Assembly: GCA_005882135.1 (NCBI GenBank)
Contig: VBDR01000041.1
Location: 1 to 41,083 of the forward strand
Source of the DNA: Chloroflexota bacterium
GTDB taxonomy: Bacteria; Chloroflexota; Dormibacteria; Dormibacterales; Dormibacteraceae
DNA: 41,083 nt
Reading direction: 5' to 3'
The translations under genes and the position numbers were made by a program. The notes beneath the pieces were generated by a model. It was not told where the DNA came from. It was given only the letters and a program-made list of their open reading frames with translations, and did not search any database. This document shows, piece after piece, positions 7,494 through 14,823 of the stretch (positions are counted from its first letter, which is position 1; each line of letters opens with the position of its first letter).

Positions 7494-7974
7494 CGTTCCT
7501 CCAATCCTCGATCAGGTCCGCGCTCTGCACGACGTGCTCGCGGTAGTGCTCGCGCAGCCACCCTATGACCGCATCGGGGCTGGTGGGATACGGGTCCTGT
7601 CCGGCGCCGTAGACCACCGGGGCCAGGCGCGACCAGTCGGCGGAGGGGAGCCGGTCTACGGCGGCGCGAAGGGCGGCATGGTGGCGGGCCATCTCTTCGA
7701 GCGCGGGGCGCCGTTCGCGGCGGGTCAGCCCGCGCCGGGCGCCGTCGAGCGCTCGCTCCAGGTCACCGGGTGGATCCTGGGGACCGAGCTCGCCGAACCC
7801 GGCGGCGATCATGGCTTCAAGGACGCGGCGGTAGTGCGCGAGCACCCAGTTGACGTGGACCTGGAGGCCGCCGAGCGAGTAGTCGTCGCCCGGCTTCAGA
7901 TACGTCAGGGCGTCGTCCGGCACGCGTGCGAATGCGGCTTCCCACTCCGCGCGGGCGGCGTCGAAGTCGGCCAT
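7477..7974 (-). CDS. DinB-like four-helix metal-binding protein
   Basis: A 165-residue all-alpha protein resembling the DinB/DfsB superfamily. The histidine pattern fits: LQVHVNWVLAHY in helix 2 (His40, His47) and REHYREHVVQS (HxxxH) in the last helix would form the three-His metal site of the family. Members include thiol-dependent transferases (bacillithiol or mycothiol type) and many proteins of unknown function. The frame extends six codons further to ATG 7992; the ATG at 7974 follows a GGAAGGGG stretch and is preferred. It overlaps the end of the convergent lipoate ligase gene by 17 nt. Activity unknown. Confidence 0.6.
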   Translation of the reverse strand: MADFDAARAEWEAAFARVPDDALTYLKPGDDYSLGGLQVHVNWVLAHYRRVLEAMIAAGFGELGPQDPPGDLERALDGARRGLTRRERRPALEEMARHHAALRAAVDRLPSADWSRLAPVVYGAGQDPYPTSPDAVIGWLREHYREHVVQSADLIEDWRNAKAGG

Positions 7975-8005
7975 GGCCCCTTCCCGCTCCATCGACGCCG
8001 CGAGA

Positions 8006-8935
8006 TTAGCTGAAGTAGTTGTGCTGCTGGAGGTAGGCCCTGGCGACCGCGTCCGCGTCCTGGTGCAGCAGTTCGACCTGCCCGTTCAGCGTCACTAGCT
8101 GCGCTGTGGTCAGGTTGGAGCTGACCTTGTTCAGGATGCTCTTCGCGTCGTTAGTCGCGACCTTCGTGCGGATGATGGGGACGACGTTGTCGGCGTTCTC
8201 CAGGTGTTTGTCGTCCTGCAGGACCACCAGGCCGAGCTTGTTCAGGTCGGAATCGCTGCTGAACACAAGGCCGACCTGGATCGTGTTGTTGGCCAGCGCC
8301 GCCCGCGTCAGCGGCCCGTCGGTGTCCAGCGACTTGAACGATTTGAAGTGGATTCCGTAGGTCTTCTCGAGACCGGGCTGGCAGAACGGCCGGGTTGGGC
8401 ACTCGGGCCCTGCACCGAGCACCAATTCGCTCCCTACGGCCGCGAGGTCGGAGAGCTTGCTCAGGTTGTATTTCGTGGCCGTGGCCTTGGTCACGGCGAA
8501 GGCGTTCTGGTCGACCGCCGGGGAGGGGGTGAGAGCCTCCAGCCCGAGCGGCTGCAGGCGGGCGTTGAGCTTCTGGACCGTCGCCGTCACGTCTCCGGTC
8601 GCTTCGCCGGCGGCGCTGTTGTAGTACTCGAGGTCGGTGGCTGCGTAGCCTGGGTACATGTCGATCTGTCCGGCTTTGATCGCGGGGGCGACGACCTCTC
8701 GCTTGCCGAGCCGGGCCTTGTAGTTGACCGTGTAGCCGTTGTGGGCGAGCTCTTGCCCGTAAAGCTGGCCCAGGATCGAGCTTTCCGCGAAGTCGAAGCC
8801 GGCGATGGTGAGCGTGCCCTTGTTCGTAGTCCCCCCGCTCGTCCCCGTGCTGCCACACGCCGCCGCCAAGATGGCGAGCGCGGCGAGCGCGGCGACCGGC
8901 GCCAGCAGCCAGGTCGATCGGTGTTTGCGGATCAT
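8006..8935 (-). CDS. Glycine betaine/choline-type ABC transporter substrate-binding lipoprotein
   Basis: A 309-residue periplasmic-binding protein of the OpuAC/OsmF/ProX class. A lipoprotein signal ends in LAILAAACGSTG, so Cys27 would be acylated. The mature part starts with TLTIAGFDFAESSILGQLYG, has the KAGQIDMYPGYAATDLEYY segment typical of quaternary-amine binders, and carries the lineage-specific GPECPTRPFCQPGLEKTYGI loop. It captures a compatible solute and delivers it to the two permeases encoded just upstream on the same strand. ATG 8935 has GGGGAGGA about 6 nt upstream. It is the last gene of the importer operon, 75 nt after the second permease. The ligand is inferred from family resemblance; choline or proline betaine are alternatives. 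Confidence 0.87.
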   Translation of the reverse strand: MIRKHRSTWLLAPVAALAALAILAAACGSTGTSGGTTNKGTLTIAGFDFAESSILGQLYGQELAHNGYTVNYKARLGKREVVAPAIKAGQIDMYPGYAATDLEYYNSAAGEATGDVTATVQKLNARLQPLGLEALTPSPAVDQNAFAVTKATATKYNLSKLSDLAAVGSELVLGAGPECPTRPFCQPGLEKTYGIHFKSFKSLDTDGPLTRAALANNTIQVGLVFSSDSDLNKLGLVVLQDDKHLENADNVVPIIRTKVATNDAKSILNKVSSNLTTAQLVTLNGQVELLHQDADAVARAYLQQHNYFS

Positions 8936-9010
8936 CGAATTCCTCCCCGGGCCACGCGGGCCCTCCGGATCAAACGCTCACCGAACACAGATTCTTCCAT
9001 GATGCCGGCG

Positions 9011-9718
9011 TCAGGCGACCTTGAAGGTGCTCGCCCGGCGCAGGCTGGGCGCCATGAGCAGCCTGATGCCGCGCGGCACCAGCAGCCTCTCGACTCCGGA
9101 CAGGCTGAGCTCGGTGGCCAGGGCAAGCAGGGCGACCAGCACGGCGCCGGCGATGGTCATCGAGTAGTTCAACTGGGCGAAACCGTCCACGATGTACCGG
9201 CCGAAACCCCCGCCCGCGATCAGCGCCGCGAGCGTGGCGGTGGCGACGACTTGGACCGCGGAGGTACGCACTCCAGCCATGATCAGCGGTACCGCGAGTG
9301 GTAACTCGACGCGCAGGAGTTGGGGGAGCTCGCGGTATCCCATGCCTCGGGCAGCGTCCTTGATGTCCGGATCGACCTCGCGAAGGGCGACGTAGCTGTT
9401 GGTGACGATGGGCGGGATCGCAAGCGCGGTGAGGGCCAGGATGATCGGCAGCTCGCCGAGGCCGAAGACCTGAAACGCGATCACCAGGATGCCGAATGAC
9501 GGAAGCGCGCGACCGACGTTCGAAATGTTGATCGCAAGGTTGCCGAAGCGGCCGTAGTGCCCCAGGGCGATGCCGAGCGGCAACGCGATCAGCGCCCCGA
9601 GCAGGACGGACTCGCCGGAAAGCTGCAGGTGCTCGACCAGACGGGTTGGGATTCCATCGGGCCCGTGCCAGTGCGCGGGGTCTCCGAACCAATTCCAAAC
9701 CGACTCGAGGACGCTCAT
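9011..9718 (-). CDS. Betaine/choline-type ABC transporter permease
   Basis: A 235-residue membrane protein with about six hydrophobic helices and the binding-protein-dependent transport signature at VDPDIKDAARGMGYRELPQL (EAA loop that docks on the ATPase). Segments such as GRALPSFGILVIAFQVFGLG and ALAIPPIVTNSYVALREVD are typical of OpuBB/OpuCD/YehW-like permeases. ATG 9718 overlaps the TGA of the preceding permease as ATGA, which fixes the start; a longer frame to 9733 would begin inside that gene. With its partner it forms the heterodimeric transmembrane channel. Confidence 0.9.
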   Translation of the reverse strand: MSVLESVWNWFGDPAHWHGPDGIPTRLVEHLQLSGESVLLGALIALPLGIALGHYGRFGNLAINISNVGRALPSFGILVIAFQVFGLGELPIILALTALAIPPIVTNSYVALREVDPDIKDAARGMGYRELPQLLRVELPLAVPLIMAGVRTSAVQVVATATLAALIAGGGFGRYIVDGFAQLNYSMTIAGAVLVALLALATELSLSGVERLLVPRGIRLLMAPSLRRASTFKVA

Positions 9719-10389
9719 GCCTGCCGGGCCCACGGCAACGCATATCGCTGGCAGCCGGCAAGCGATACATCGGCCACCAAGGCGAGCGCGATCGAGAGCA
9801 CGGTCGCCACGACCAGCGGCGTGTGGAAGCTCTCGATCAGGCCTTGATTGATCAGCTGGCCAAGGCCGCCGAGACCGATCACCGCGGTGATGGTGATGAG
9901 TCCGATGGTGGAGACAGTCGCCACGCGGAGGCCCGCGAAGATGGCGGGTAAAGCAAGAGGTAGCTCGACCCGCAGCAGCCGCACCATCGGCCGGTAGCCC
10001 ATGCCGTCCGCCGCGTCAATGACGTCTCTCGGCACCGCGTCCAGGCCGACGACCACGTTGCGGATCAGGATCAGCACGTTGTATCCGATGAGGGGGATCT
10101 CGGCCGTGGTCGTGGTCGCGATGCCGGTGAACGGCACCAGCAACGCGAAAAGAGCGAGCGAGGGGATGGTATAGAAGCCCCCGAAGGCGCCCAGCACGGG
10201 CAATCGAATGGCCCCCGATCGTTGCGCGGCCACGCCCAGCGGAAGCGAGATGATGAGTCCGGCCGCGACCGCGATCACGGTCAGGACGATGTGCTGCTCA
10301 AGCGCGGCCCATACATATGGAACATGGGTCGAAAGCCAGTCCCAGTTGATCCATGGGTCCACCGTGTCCAGGAATAGGCGCGCCGGCAT
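9715..10389 (-). CDS. Betaine/choline-type ABC transporter permease
   Basis: A 224-residue permease, paralogous to the next gene. It has the N-terminal amphipathic WINWDWLSTHVPYVWAALEQH stretch, about five to six helices, and the EAA loop at VIDAADGMGYRPMVRLLRVELP, with GGFYTIPSLALFALLVP upstream. It is the first gene of the minus-strand importer operon. Its ATG at 10389 lies only 20 nt from the GTG of the divergent ATPase gene, so the promoters for the two transcripts must overlap each other or the coding regions. A later GTG at about 10362 would give more room. Confidence 0.9.
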   Translation of the reverse strand: MPARLFLDTVDPWINWDWLSTHVPYVWAALEQHIVLTVIAVAAGLIISLPLGVAAQRSGAIRLPVLGAFGGFYTIPSLALFALLVPFTGIATTTTAEIPLIGYNVLILIRNVVVGLDAVPRDVIDAADGMGYRPMVRLLRVELPLALPAIFAGLRVATVSTIGLITITAVIGLGGLGQLINQGLIESFHTPLVVATVLSIALALVADVSLAGCQRYALPWARQA

Positions 10390-10409
10390 TCGATTACGTT
10401 AGTCGAGCC

Positions 10410-11393
10410 GTGATCCGCCTGGAGAACGTGAGCAAGCACTTCGCGGCCGGCTCCAACGCTGTGCGCAACCTGACCCTGGAGATTCCCGACGGCCAGACCT
10501 GCGTGCTGATCGGCCCCTCAGGCTGCGGCAAGACGACGACGCTGCGGATGATCAACCGGCTCCTCGATCCCGACAGCGGACGCATCCTCGTCGACGGCGT
10601 CGATACCCATGGCGTCGACCCCGCCGCGCTCCGCCTGAAGATGGGCTACGTCATCCAGCAGACCGGCCTCTTTCCGCATATGACCGTCGGCGACAACGTC
10701 GGCACGGTGCCGCGGCTGTGGAAGTGGAATCCGGAACGCATCAAAAAGCGCATCGACGAGCTGCTCGACCTGGTCGGCCTCGACCCCGCCGAATATCGCG
10801 ACCGCTACCCGCACCAGCTCTCTGGGGGTCAGCGCCAACGAGTCGGCTTCGCCAGGGCGCTGGCGGCCGATCCCCCGGTCCTCTTGATGGATGAGCCTTT
10901 CGGCGCGGTCGATCGGATCACGCGCGAGCGTCTGCAGCAGGAGTTCATCGGCATTCAGCGCTCGATGCGCAAGACGGTTGTCTTCGTGACCCATGACATC
11001 GACGAAGCGGTGGTGGTCGGCGATCGCATCTGCCTTTTGAAAATGGAAGCACAGGTCGCTCAATACGACACGCCGGAGCGAATCCTCACCCGCCCGGCGA
11101 GCGAGTACGTCACCGAGTTTCTGGGTCGCGAGCGCCTCGTCCGCCGCATGTCCGTCGTGACCATCGACCCCAAGACCCTTGAATATTCCGAAGGACCCAC
11201 CGCCGGAGAGCCGCGCGTTCAGGTTTCGAGCACTCTGACCGAGGCGTTTGCGGCCGCCCTCGGCAGCCCTACGGAGCGGGCCGCAGTTTTCGAAGGCGAC
11301 CGGTTCCTCGGGACGTTCACGGCCACCTCACTGCTCGAGTCGTTGCGTCGCGCGAGCGCGGAAGGAGGAAATCAGGTTGCCGCAGGAATTTGA
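10410..11393 (+). CDS. Betaine/choline-type ABC transporter ATP-binding protein
   Basis: A 327-residue ATPase of the OpuCA/ProV/YehX type that energises the importer encoded divergently. Walker A is GPSGCGKTT (about residues 32-40), Q-loop VIQQTGLFPHMTV, signature LSGGQRQR, Walker B VLLMDEPFGAVD and switch FVTHDIDEA. Beyond the ATPase domain the last ~90 residues (from FLGRERLVRR) resemble one weak CBS-like module, where OpuCA has two, so osmotic gating by CBS domains may be reduced. GTG 10410 is chosen because it begins the conserved domain (VIRLENVSKHF) and the longer frame would run over the divergent permease. TACGTT at 10395-10400 could be a -10 for a leaderless message. Confidence 0.9.
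   Translation: MIRLENVSKHFAAGSNAVRNLTLEIPDGQTCVLIGPSGCGKTTTLRMINRLLDPDSGRILVDGVDTHGVDPAALRLKMGYVIQQTGLFPHMTVGDNVGTVPRLWKWNPERIKKRIDELLDLVGLDPAEYRDRYPHQLSGGQRQRVGFARALAADPPVLLMDEPFGAVDRITRERLQQEFIGIQRSMRKTVVFVTHDIDEAVVVGDRICLLKMEAQVAQYDTPERILTRPASEYVTEFLGRERLVRRMSVVTIDPKTLEYSEGPTAGEPRVQVSSTLTEAFAAALGSPTERAAVFEGDRFLGTFTATSLLESLRRASAEGGNQVAAGI
11364..11379 (+). promoter_or_regulatory. Shine-Dalgarno deciding a TTG start
   Basis: GGAGG at 11364-11368 stands 8 nt before TTG 11377-11379, inside the 3' end of the ABC ATPase gene. It supports the TTG as the flavoprotein start and translational coupling to the ATPase. Confidence 0.7.
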
Positions 11394-12741
11394 TGTCGTG
11401 TGCCTGGGCGGCGGAGTCGCGGGGGAGGCCATCGCAGGCGGGATCGAGGGCAGCGGCGTTTCGCTGGCCGTCGTAGAGCGCGAGCTCGTCGGCGGGGAGT
11501 GTCCTTACTGGGGCTGTGTGCCGTCGAAGACCTTGCTGAGATCGGCGGAGACGCTCGAGGAGGCCGGCCGGGCGCGCACGCTGGCCGCGTCTCGCGTCGA
11601 GTGGACGGTGGACTTTCCCAAAGTCTCCAAGCGGGTGCTCTGGATGGCGCGCGACCTCGACGACACGCGGCCCGCGGCCGCGCTCGAGGCCACCGGGGCC
11701 AAGCTCTTTCGCGGCGCCGGCAAGCTCGTCGACCTGCGCACGGTCGAAGTCGGTGGCGAGCAGCTCGTGGCCCGGCGGGCAGTGGTCATCGCCAACGGCG
11801 GCACCGCTGCGATCCCGCGGATCGAAGGCCTGGACAAGATCGAGTACTGGACCAACCGGCAGGCCGCGGTGCCACGCGAGCTGCCGGAGAGGCTGGTCGT
11901 GCTCGGCGGAGGCGCCGTCGGTGTCGAGCTCGCGCAGGCCTTCGCCCGCCTCGGCTCGAAGGTCACGGTCGTCGAGGCCGGGCCGCGGTACCTCGGCCTC
12001 GAGGAGCCTGAGGCCAGCGCTGCGCTGCTGCCGCACCTGCAGGCCGACGGCATCGAGGTCATGGTCGGCGATCCCTGCGTCGCGGTCGAGAAACAAGCAG
12101 CGGACGTGGTCCTGCACCTGAAGTCGGGCGCCATCGTGTCTGGCGACCGCCTCCTGGTCGCCACCGGCCGGCGTCCGAATTTCGAAGCCTGGCGGCCGGC
12201 GGGCCTGACCGAGACCGAGCGCGGCTGGCTCAAGGTCGACCCGGCCACGCTCGCGGCGCGCGACGGCATCTATGGCGCGGGTGATATCACGGGCATCGCG
12301 GGCTTCACCCATCTCGCCTATTACCACGGCCAGATCGTGGCCCGACGGCTCCGCGGCGAAGACGCACGCGCGGACCACACCGCGGTGCCACGGGTCACGT
12401 ACACCGACCCGGAGGTGGCGTCGGTGGGCTGGTCGGAGCAGGCGGCGCGGGATCGCGGGATCGACGTCGTCGTGGTGGCGATGGATCCGGGTGAGGCGGC
12501 CCGCGGCTACATCCATGATTTTCACGGCGGAGCGCTGAAGCTCATCGCCGATCGCGAGCGCGGCGTGCTGGTGGGGGCGACGCTGGTGACCCCGCGCGCG
12601 GGCGAGATCCTCGGCGAGCTCGTGGTCGCAGTCAAAGTCGGCACCCCGGTGCGCACGCTCGCCGACGTGGTCCACCCGTATCCGGCCTTCAATCGCATCC
12701 TGGGCGCTGCGTTTGGCCAGCTCGCCTTCAAGGTGGCCTGA
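11377..12741 (+). CDS. Pyridine nucleotide-disulfide oxidoreductase (lipoamide dehydrogenase/mercuric reductase family)
   Basis: A 454-residue FAD flavoprotein. The FAD-binding GGGVAG lies at residues 11-16, the redox-active pair Cys42/Cys47 in GGECPYWGCVPSK, the NAD(P) loop at LGGGAVGVELAQAFARLG (about 170), and the second FAD segment at GIYGAGDITG. The dimerisation domain ends with VHPYPAFNRILGAAF. The usual HPTxxE ending carries a His-Glu dyad that activates the thiolate; here the Glu position reads Asn, so classical dihydrolipoamide oxidation is doubtful. Substitutions like PYWGC are common in poorly characterised actinobacterial members. Electron donor NAD(P)H is likely, the acceptor unknown. 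TTG 11377 is supported by GGAGG 8 nt upstream and overlaps the ABC ATPase by 17 nt. A quinone or other disulfide reductase role is possible. Confidence 0.8.
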   Translation: MPQEFDVVCLGGGVAGEAIAGGIEGSGVSLAVVERELVGGECPYWGCVPSKTLLRSAETLEEAGRARTLAASRVEWTVDFPKVSKRVLWMARDLDDTRPAAALEATGAKLFRGAGKLVDLRTVEVGGEQLVARRAVVIANGGTAAIPRIEGLDKIEYWTNRQAAVPRELPERLVVLGGGAVGVELAQAFARLGSKVTVVEAGPRYLGLEEPEASAALLPHLQADGIEVMVGDPCVAVEKQAADVVLHLKSGAIVSGDRLLVATGRRPNFEAWRPAGLTETERGWLKVDPATLAARDGIYGAGDITGIAGFTHLAYYHGQIVARRLRGEDARADHTAVPRVTYTDPEVASVGWSEQAARDRGIDVVVVAMDPGEAARGYIHDFHGGALKLIADRERGVLVGATLVTPRAGEILGELVVAVKVGTPVRTLADVVHPYPAFNRILGAAFGQLAFKVA

Positions 12742-12781
12742 CGCCCCGGCGCGTTTTACGGGTGGCGAGATCTAGTTATGT

Positions 12782-12789
12782 AAAGGAGG
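12782..12789 (+). promoter_or_regulatory. Consensus ribosome binding site AAAGGAGG
   Basis: A full anti-16S match, 10 nt before ATG 12800. It is the strongest Shine-Dalgarno in the window and predicts high translation of the small membrane protein. Confidence 0.75.
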
Positions 12790-12799
12790 CCTTTTTGTA

Positions 12800-13120
12800 A
12801 TGGTCATCTCGGTCAACGGTTCGCCCGTAACCCTCGACATGGACAACATCCTCTTGTGGATCCTGGTCGGACTCGTGGCCGGTTTCCTGGCCAGCCATCT
12901 CGCGCTGGGCCACGGTCTCGGCCTGTTCTGGGACGTCATCGTTGGCATCATCGGTGCTTTGATCGGAGGCATCGTGCTGGCGGGCATGCTTCACTTCCAG
13001 ATCGCGATCGCAGGCCATCCCATCATCAGCGCCATGATCATGGCCTTCATCGGCGCCGCGATCCTGCTGATCATCGTGCGGCTCCTCGGGGCCGGGCGCT
13101 CCCGGCGGCGGGCTTTCTAG
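12800..13120 (+). CDS. GlsB/YeaQ/YmgE-family small membrane protein
   Basis: A 106-residue protein with three hydrophobic helices (about 17-35, 44-64 and 74-98), rich in Gly, with the family pattern LLWILVGLVAGFLAS and VIVGIIGALIGGIVL. It ends in a basic tail (GRSRRRAF), which points to a cytosolic C-terminus. The family is called transglycosylase-associated but has no proven enzyme activity; members are often stress-induced. A near-perfect Shine-Dalgarno sets the start. A classical terminator follows at 13132-13163. A paralogue lies at 36864-37175. Confidence 0.82.
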   Translation: MVISVNGSPVTLDMDNILLWILVGLVAGFLASHLALGHGLGLFWDVIVGIIGALIGGIVLAGMLHFQIAIAGHPIISAMIMAFIGAAILLIIVRLLGAGRSRRRAF

Positions 13121-13439
13121 GGACGACCAATCGCCTGGGGGCGGTGCGCTCCCAGGCGTTTTTGATCAGCCGCTCGGCCAGCGCCGGCCCTAGCCGGGCC
13201 AGCTTCACGTTGACCCAGCCGAAGCGGCCCGTGTAGGCCGAGATCGCGAACGTCTTCGGGTCCATCGCGACCAGCCCGGCCTGGTCGTCGAGGGAGGCCT
13301 TGACCGAAACCGACGCCCCTTCCGGTGAGCCCATGGCGAAGATGCGGCCGCGGACGCGAAACGTGGCCTCGCCCCAGGTCTCCAGCTCCTCGGCCTCGGG
13401 CATCGAGAGGCACAGGCGCCGGAACTCGACGAACTTCAT
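13071..13439 (-). CDS. MmcQ/YjbR-family protein
   Basis: A 122-residue protein of the MmcQ/YjbR (DUF419) family, a double-wing DNA-binding-like alpha/beta fold. It opens with FVEFRRLCLSMPEAEELETWGEATFRVRGRIFAMG and has GLVAMDPKTFAISAYTGRFGWVNVKLARL, the typical core. Function is not established for the family. ATG 13439 (MKFVEF) is preferred; the frame extends to 13493 but would cover the upstream divergent region. Its last 50 nt overlap the end of the convergent GlsB-type gene, and that gene's intrinsic terminator is embedded in this coding sequence. Confidence 0.75.
   Translation of the reverse strand: MKFVEFRRLCLSMPEAEELETWGEATFRVRGRIFAMGSPEGASVSVKASLDDQAGLVAMDPKTFAISAYTGRFGWVNVKLARLGPALAERLIKNAWERTAPRRLVVPRKPAAGSARPRGAAR
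13132..13163 (+). terminator. Intrinsic terminator of the GlsB-type gene, inside antisense coding DNA
   Basis: CGCCTGGG (13132-13139) pairs perfectly with CCCAGGCG (13151-13158) around an 11-nt loop and is followed directly by TTTTT (13159-13163). It lies 11 nt after the GlsB-type stop and within the minus-strand MmcQ/YjbR coding region. This is a textbook Rho-independent terminator for plus-strand transcription. Confidence 0.85.
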
Positions 13440-13476
13440 GGCGCCAAACGTAGCTCGGCTAGCATTCGATGCCCAC

Positions 13477-14580
13477 ATGGCGCAGGTCCGCAAACTCGAG
13501 GTGTCGATCCCTCCCCTCGATCAAGAGGCGATGCGCCAGGCTGTGGCGCGTCAGGCGGAGCTGACCAAACCCGCAGGCAGCCTTGGGGTGCTGGAGGAAC
13601 TGTCGATCCGCCTCGCCGGGATGACCGGCCGCCTCGACCCACCGCTCAAGGACGCCGTCGTCTTCACGCTCGCGGCCGACCACGGCGTCGCCTCGGAAGG
13701 TGTCAGCGCGTATCCACGCGAGGTCACAGCGCAGATGGTGCTCAACTTCCTGCGCGGCGGCGCGGCGATCAACGTGCTCGCGCGGCATGCACACGCGCGC
13801 GTCGTCGTGGCGGACATCGGCGTCGATGCTGATCTTCCAGCGCATCCCAACCTCTCCGCGCTCAAGGTCAAGCGCGGGACAGCGAGCATCACGCAGGGCG
13901 TGGCGATGACGGTTGAGCAGGCGATGCAGGCGATCGACGCCGGGCGCTCGCTCGTCCGCGAGGCGCTCGCGGCCGGCCTCGACATCGCGCTCACCGGCGA
14001 CATGGGAATCGGCAACACCACCGCGTCCGCGAGCGTGATCTGCGCCCTGACGGCGCTTGATCCGGTGGCCGTGGTTGGACGCGGCACCGGGATCGACGAC
14101 GCCGGGTTGGCACGCAAGCTGAACGCGGTACGACGGGCGCTGAAGGTCAATGCGGCTTCGATCGCTCAAGGCCCCATCGAAACGCTCGCCGCAGTGGGAG
14201 GGCTCGAGATCGCGGGCCTGGTGGGAGTCATCGTCGAGGCAGCCCAACAAAGGAAGCCGGTCCTCATCGACGGCTTTGTGTCTGGCGCCTCCGCGCTCGC
14301 GGCGACGGCGATCGCGCCGCGCGTGAACGGATACATGATCGCTTCGCACCGGTCGCAAGAGCTTGGCCATGCAGCGGTGCTGCATCAGCTCGGTTTGCGA
14401 CCGCTGCTCGATCTCGACCTTCGCCTCGGCGAAGGCACCGGCGCCGTGCTGGCGCTGCCGGTCGTGCGCGCCGCCGTGCACCTCATCAATGAGATGGCCA
14501 CGTTTGACGACGCGGGCGTCTCCGGCCACGACAACGGCCCCCACCCGCCGGAGCCCGGCCATAATGGTGGGCACAACTGA
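13477..14580 (+). CDS. cobT: Nicotinate-nucleotide--dimethylbenzimidazole phosphoribosyltransferase
   Basis: A 367-residue CobT, which makes alpha-ribazole 5'-phosphate from nicotinate mononucleotide and a lower-ligand base. Family blocks are LTKPAGSLGVLEELSIRLA near the start, FTLAADHGVASEGVSAYP, TGDMGIGNTTAS, and the C-terminal RLGEGTGAVLA, whose Glu319 is the catalytic base by comparison with the Salmonella enzyme. The segment IASHRSQELGHAAVLHQLGL is also typical. ATG 13477 begins the conserved domain, 37 nt from the divergent MmcQ/YjbR start; TAGCAT at 13460-13465 may be a -10. It sits upstream of the cobalamin riboswitch, unlike the other B12 genes, so it is probably transcribed without direct B12 control unless read through. 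Confidence 0.93.
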   Translation: MAQVRKLEVSIPPLDQEAMRQAVARQAELTKPAGSLGVLEELSIRLAGMTGRLDPPLKDAVVFTLAADHGVASEGVSAYPREVTAQMVLNFLRGGAAINVLARHAHARVVVADIGVDADLPAHPNLSALKVKRGTASITQGVAMTVEQAMQAIDAGRSLVREALAAGLDIALTGDMGIGNTTASASVICALTALDPVAVVGRGTGIDDAGLARKLNAVRRALKVNAASIAQGPIETLAAVGGLEIAGLVGVIVEAAQQRKPVLIDGFVSGASALAATAIAPRVNGYMIASHRSQELGHAAVLHQLGLRPLLDLDLRLGEGTGAVLALPVVRAAVHLINEMATFDDAGVSGHDNGPHPPEPGHNGGHN

Positions 14581-14735
14581 ATAGCTCCCTGGACGCGGGA
14601 AGCCGGTTCAAATCCGGCGCTGTCGCGCAACTGTGAGTGGGGAGCGTCCGGCCAGCGGCCACTGAGGCGAAGAGCCTTGGGAAGGCGGCCTGGACGCGAG
14701 GATCCACGAGCCAGGAGACCCGTCCGGTGAGCGGT
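14562..14735 (+). ncRNA. Cobalamin (B12) riboswitch
   Basis: All core elements occur in order: CCGGTTCAAATCCGG (14603-14617), CGCAACTGTGAG (14626-14637), GCCACTG (14658-14664), GGGAAGG (14679-14685) and the B12 box GAGCCAGGAGACC (14708-14720). Ends are approximate and the 5' side overlaps the cobT stop. It precedes btuF, so adenosylcobalamin is expected to turn off the uptake and salvage operon. Between the aptamer and btuF, GCGGC (14772-14776) can pair with GCCGC (14805-14809) directly before the ribosome site, a possible translational switch. Confidence 0.93.
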
Positions 14736-14810
14736 CGATCCCACTTGCGCGGATCAGTGGGGGTGCCTCTTGCGGCGAGGTTTCCCTTCCGAGGTGGGGC
14801 TGTTGCCGCG

Positions 14811-14815
14811 GGAGG
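14811..14815 (+). promoter_or_regulatory. btuF ribosome binding site and likely riboswitch target
   Basis: GGAGG 8 nt before ATG 14824. The adjoining GCCGCG can pair with an upstream GCGGC, so it is probably the sequestered element of the riboswitch. The switch mechanism is inference. Confidence 0.55.
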
Positions 14816-14823
14816 ACCGCTGG

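Noticed and set aside
11317-12675. Open frame of about 452 codons antisense to the flavoprotein gene.
   Set aside because: The plus-strand frame has clear FAD, NAD and Cys motifs; the antisense product has none.
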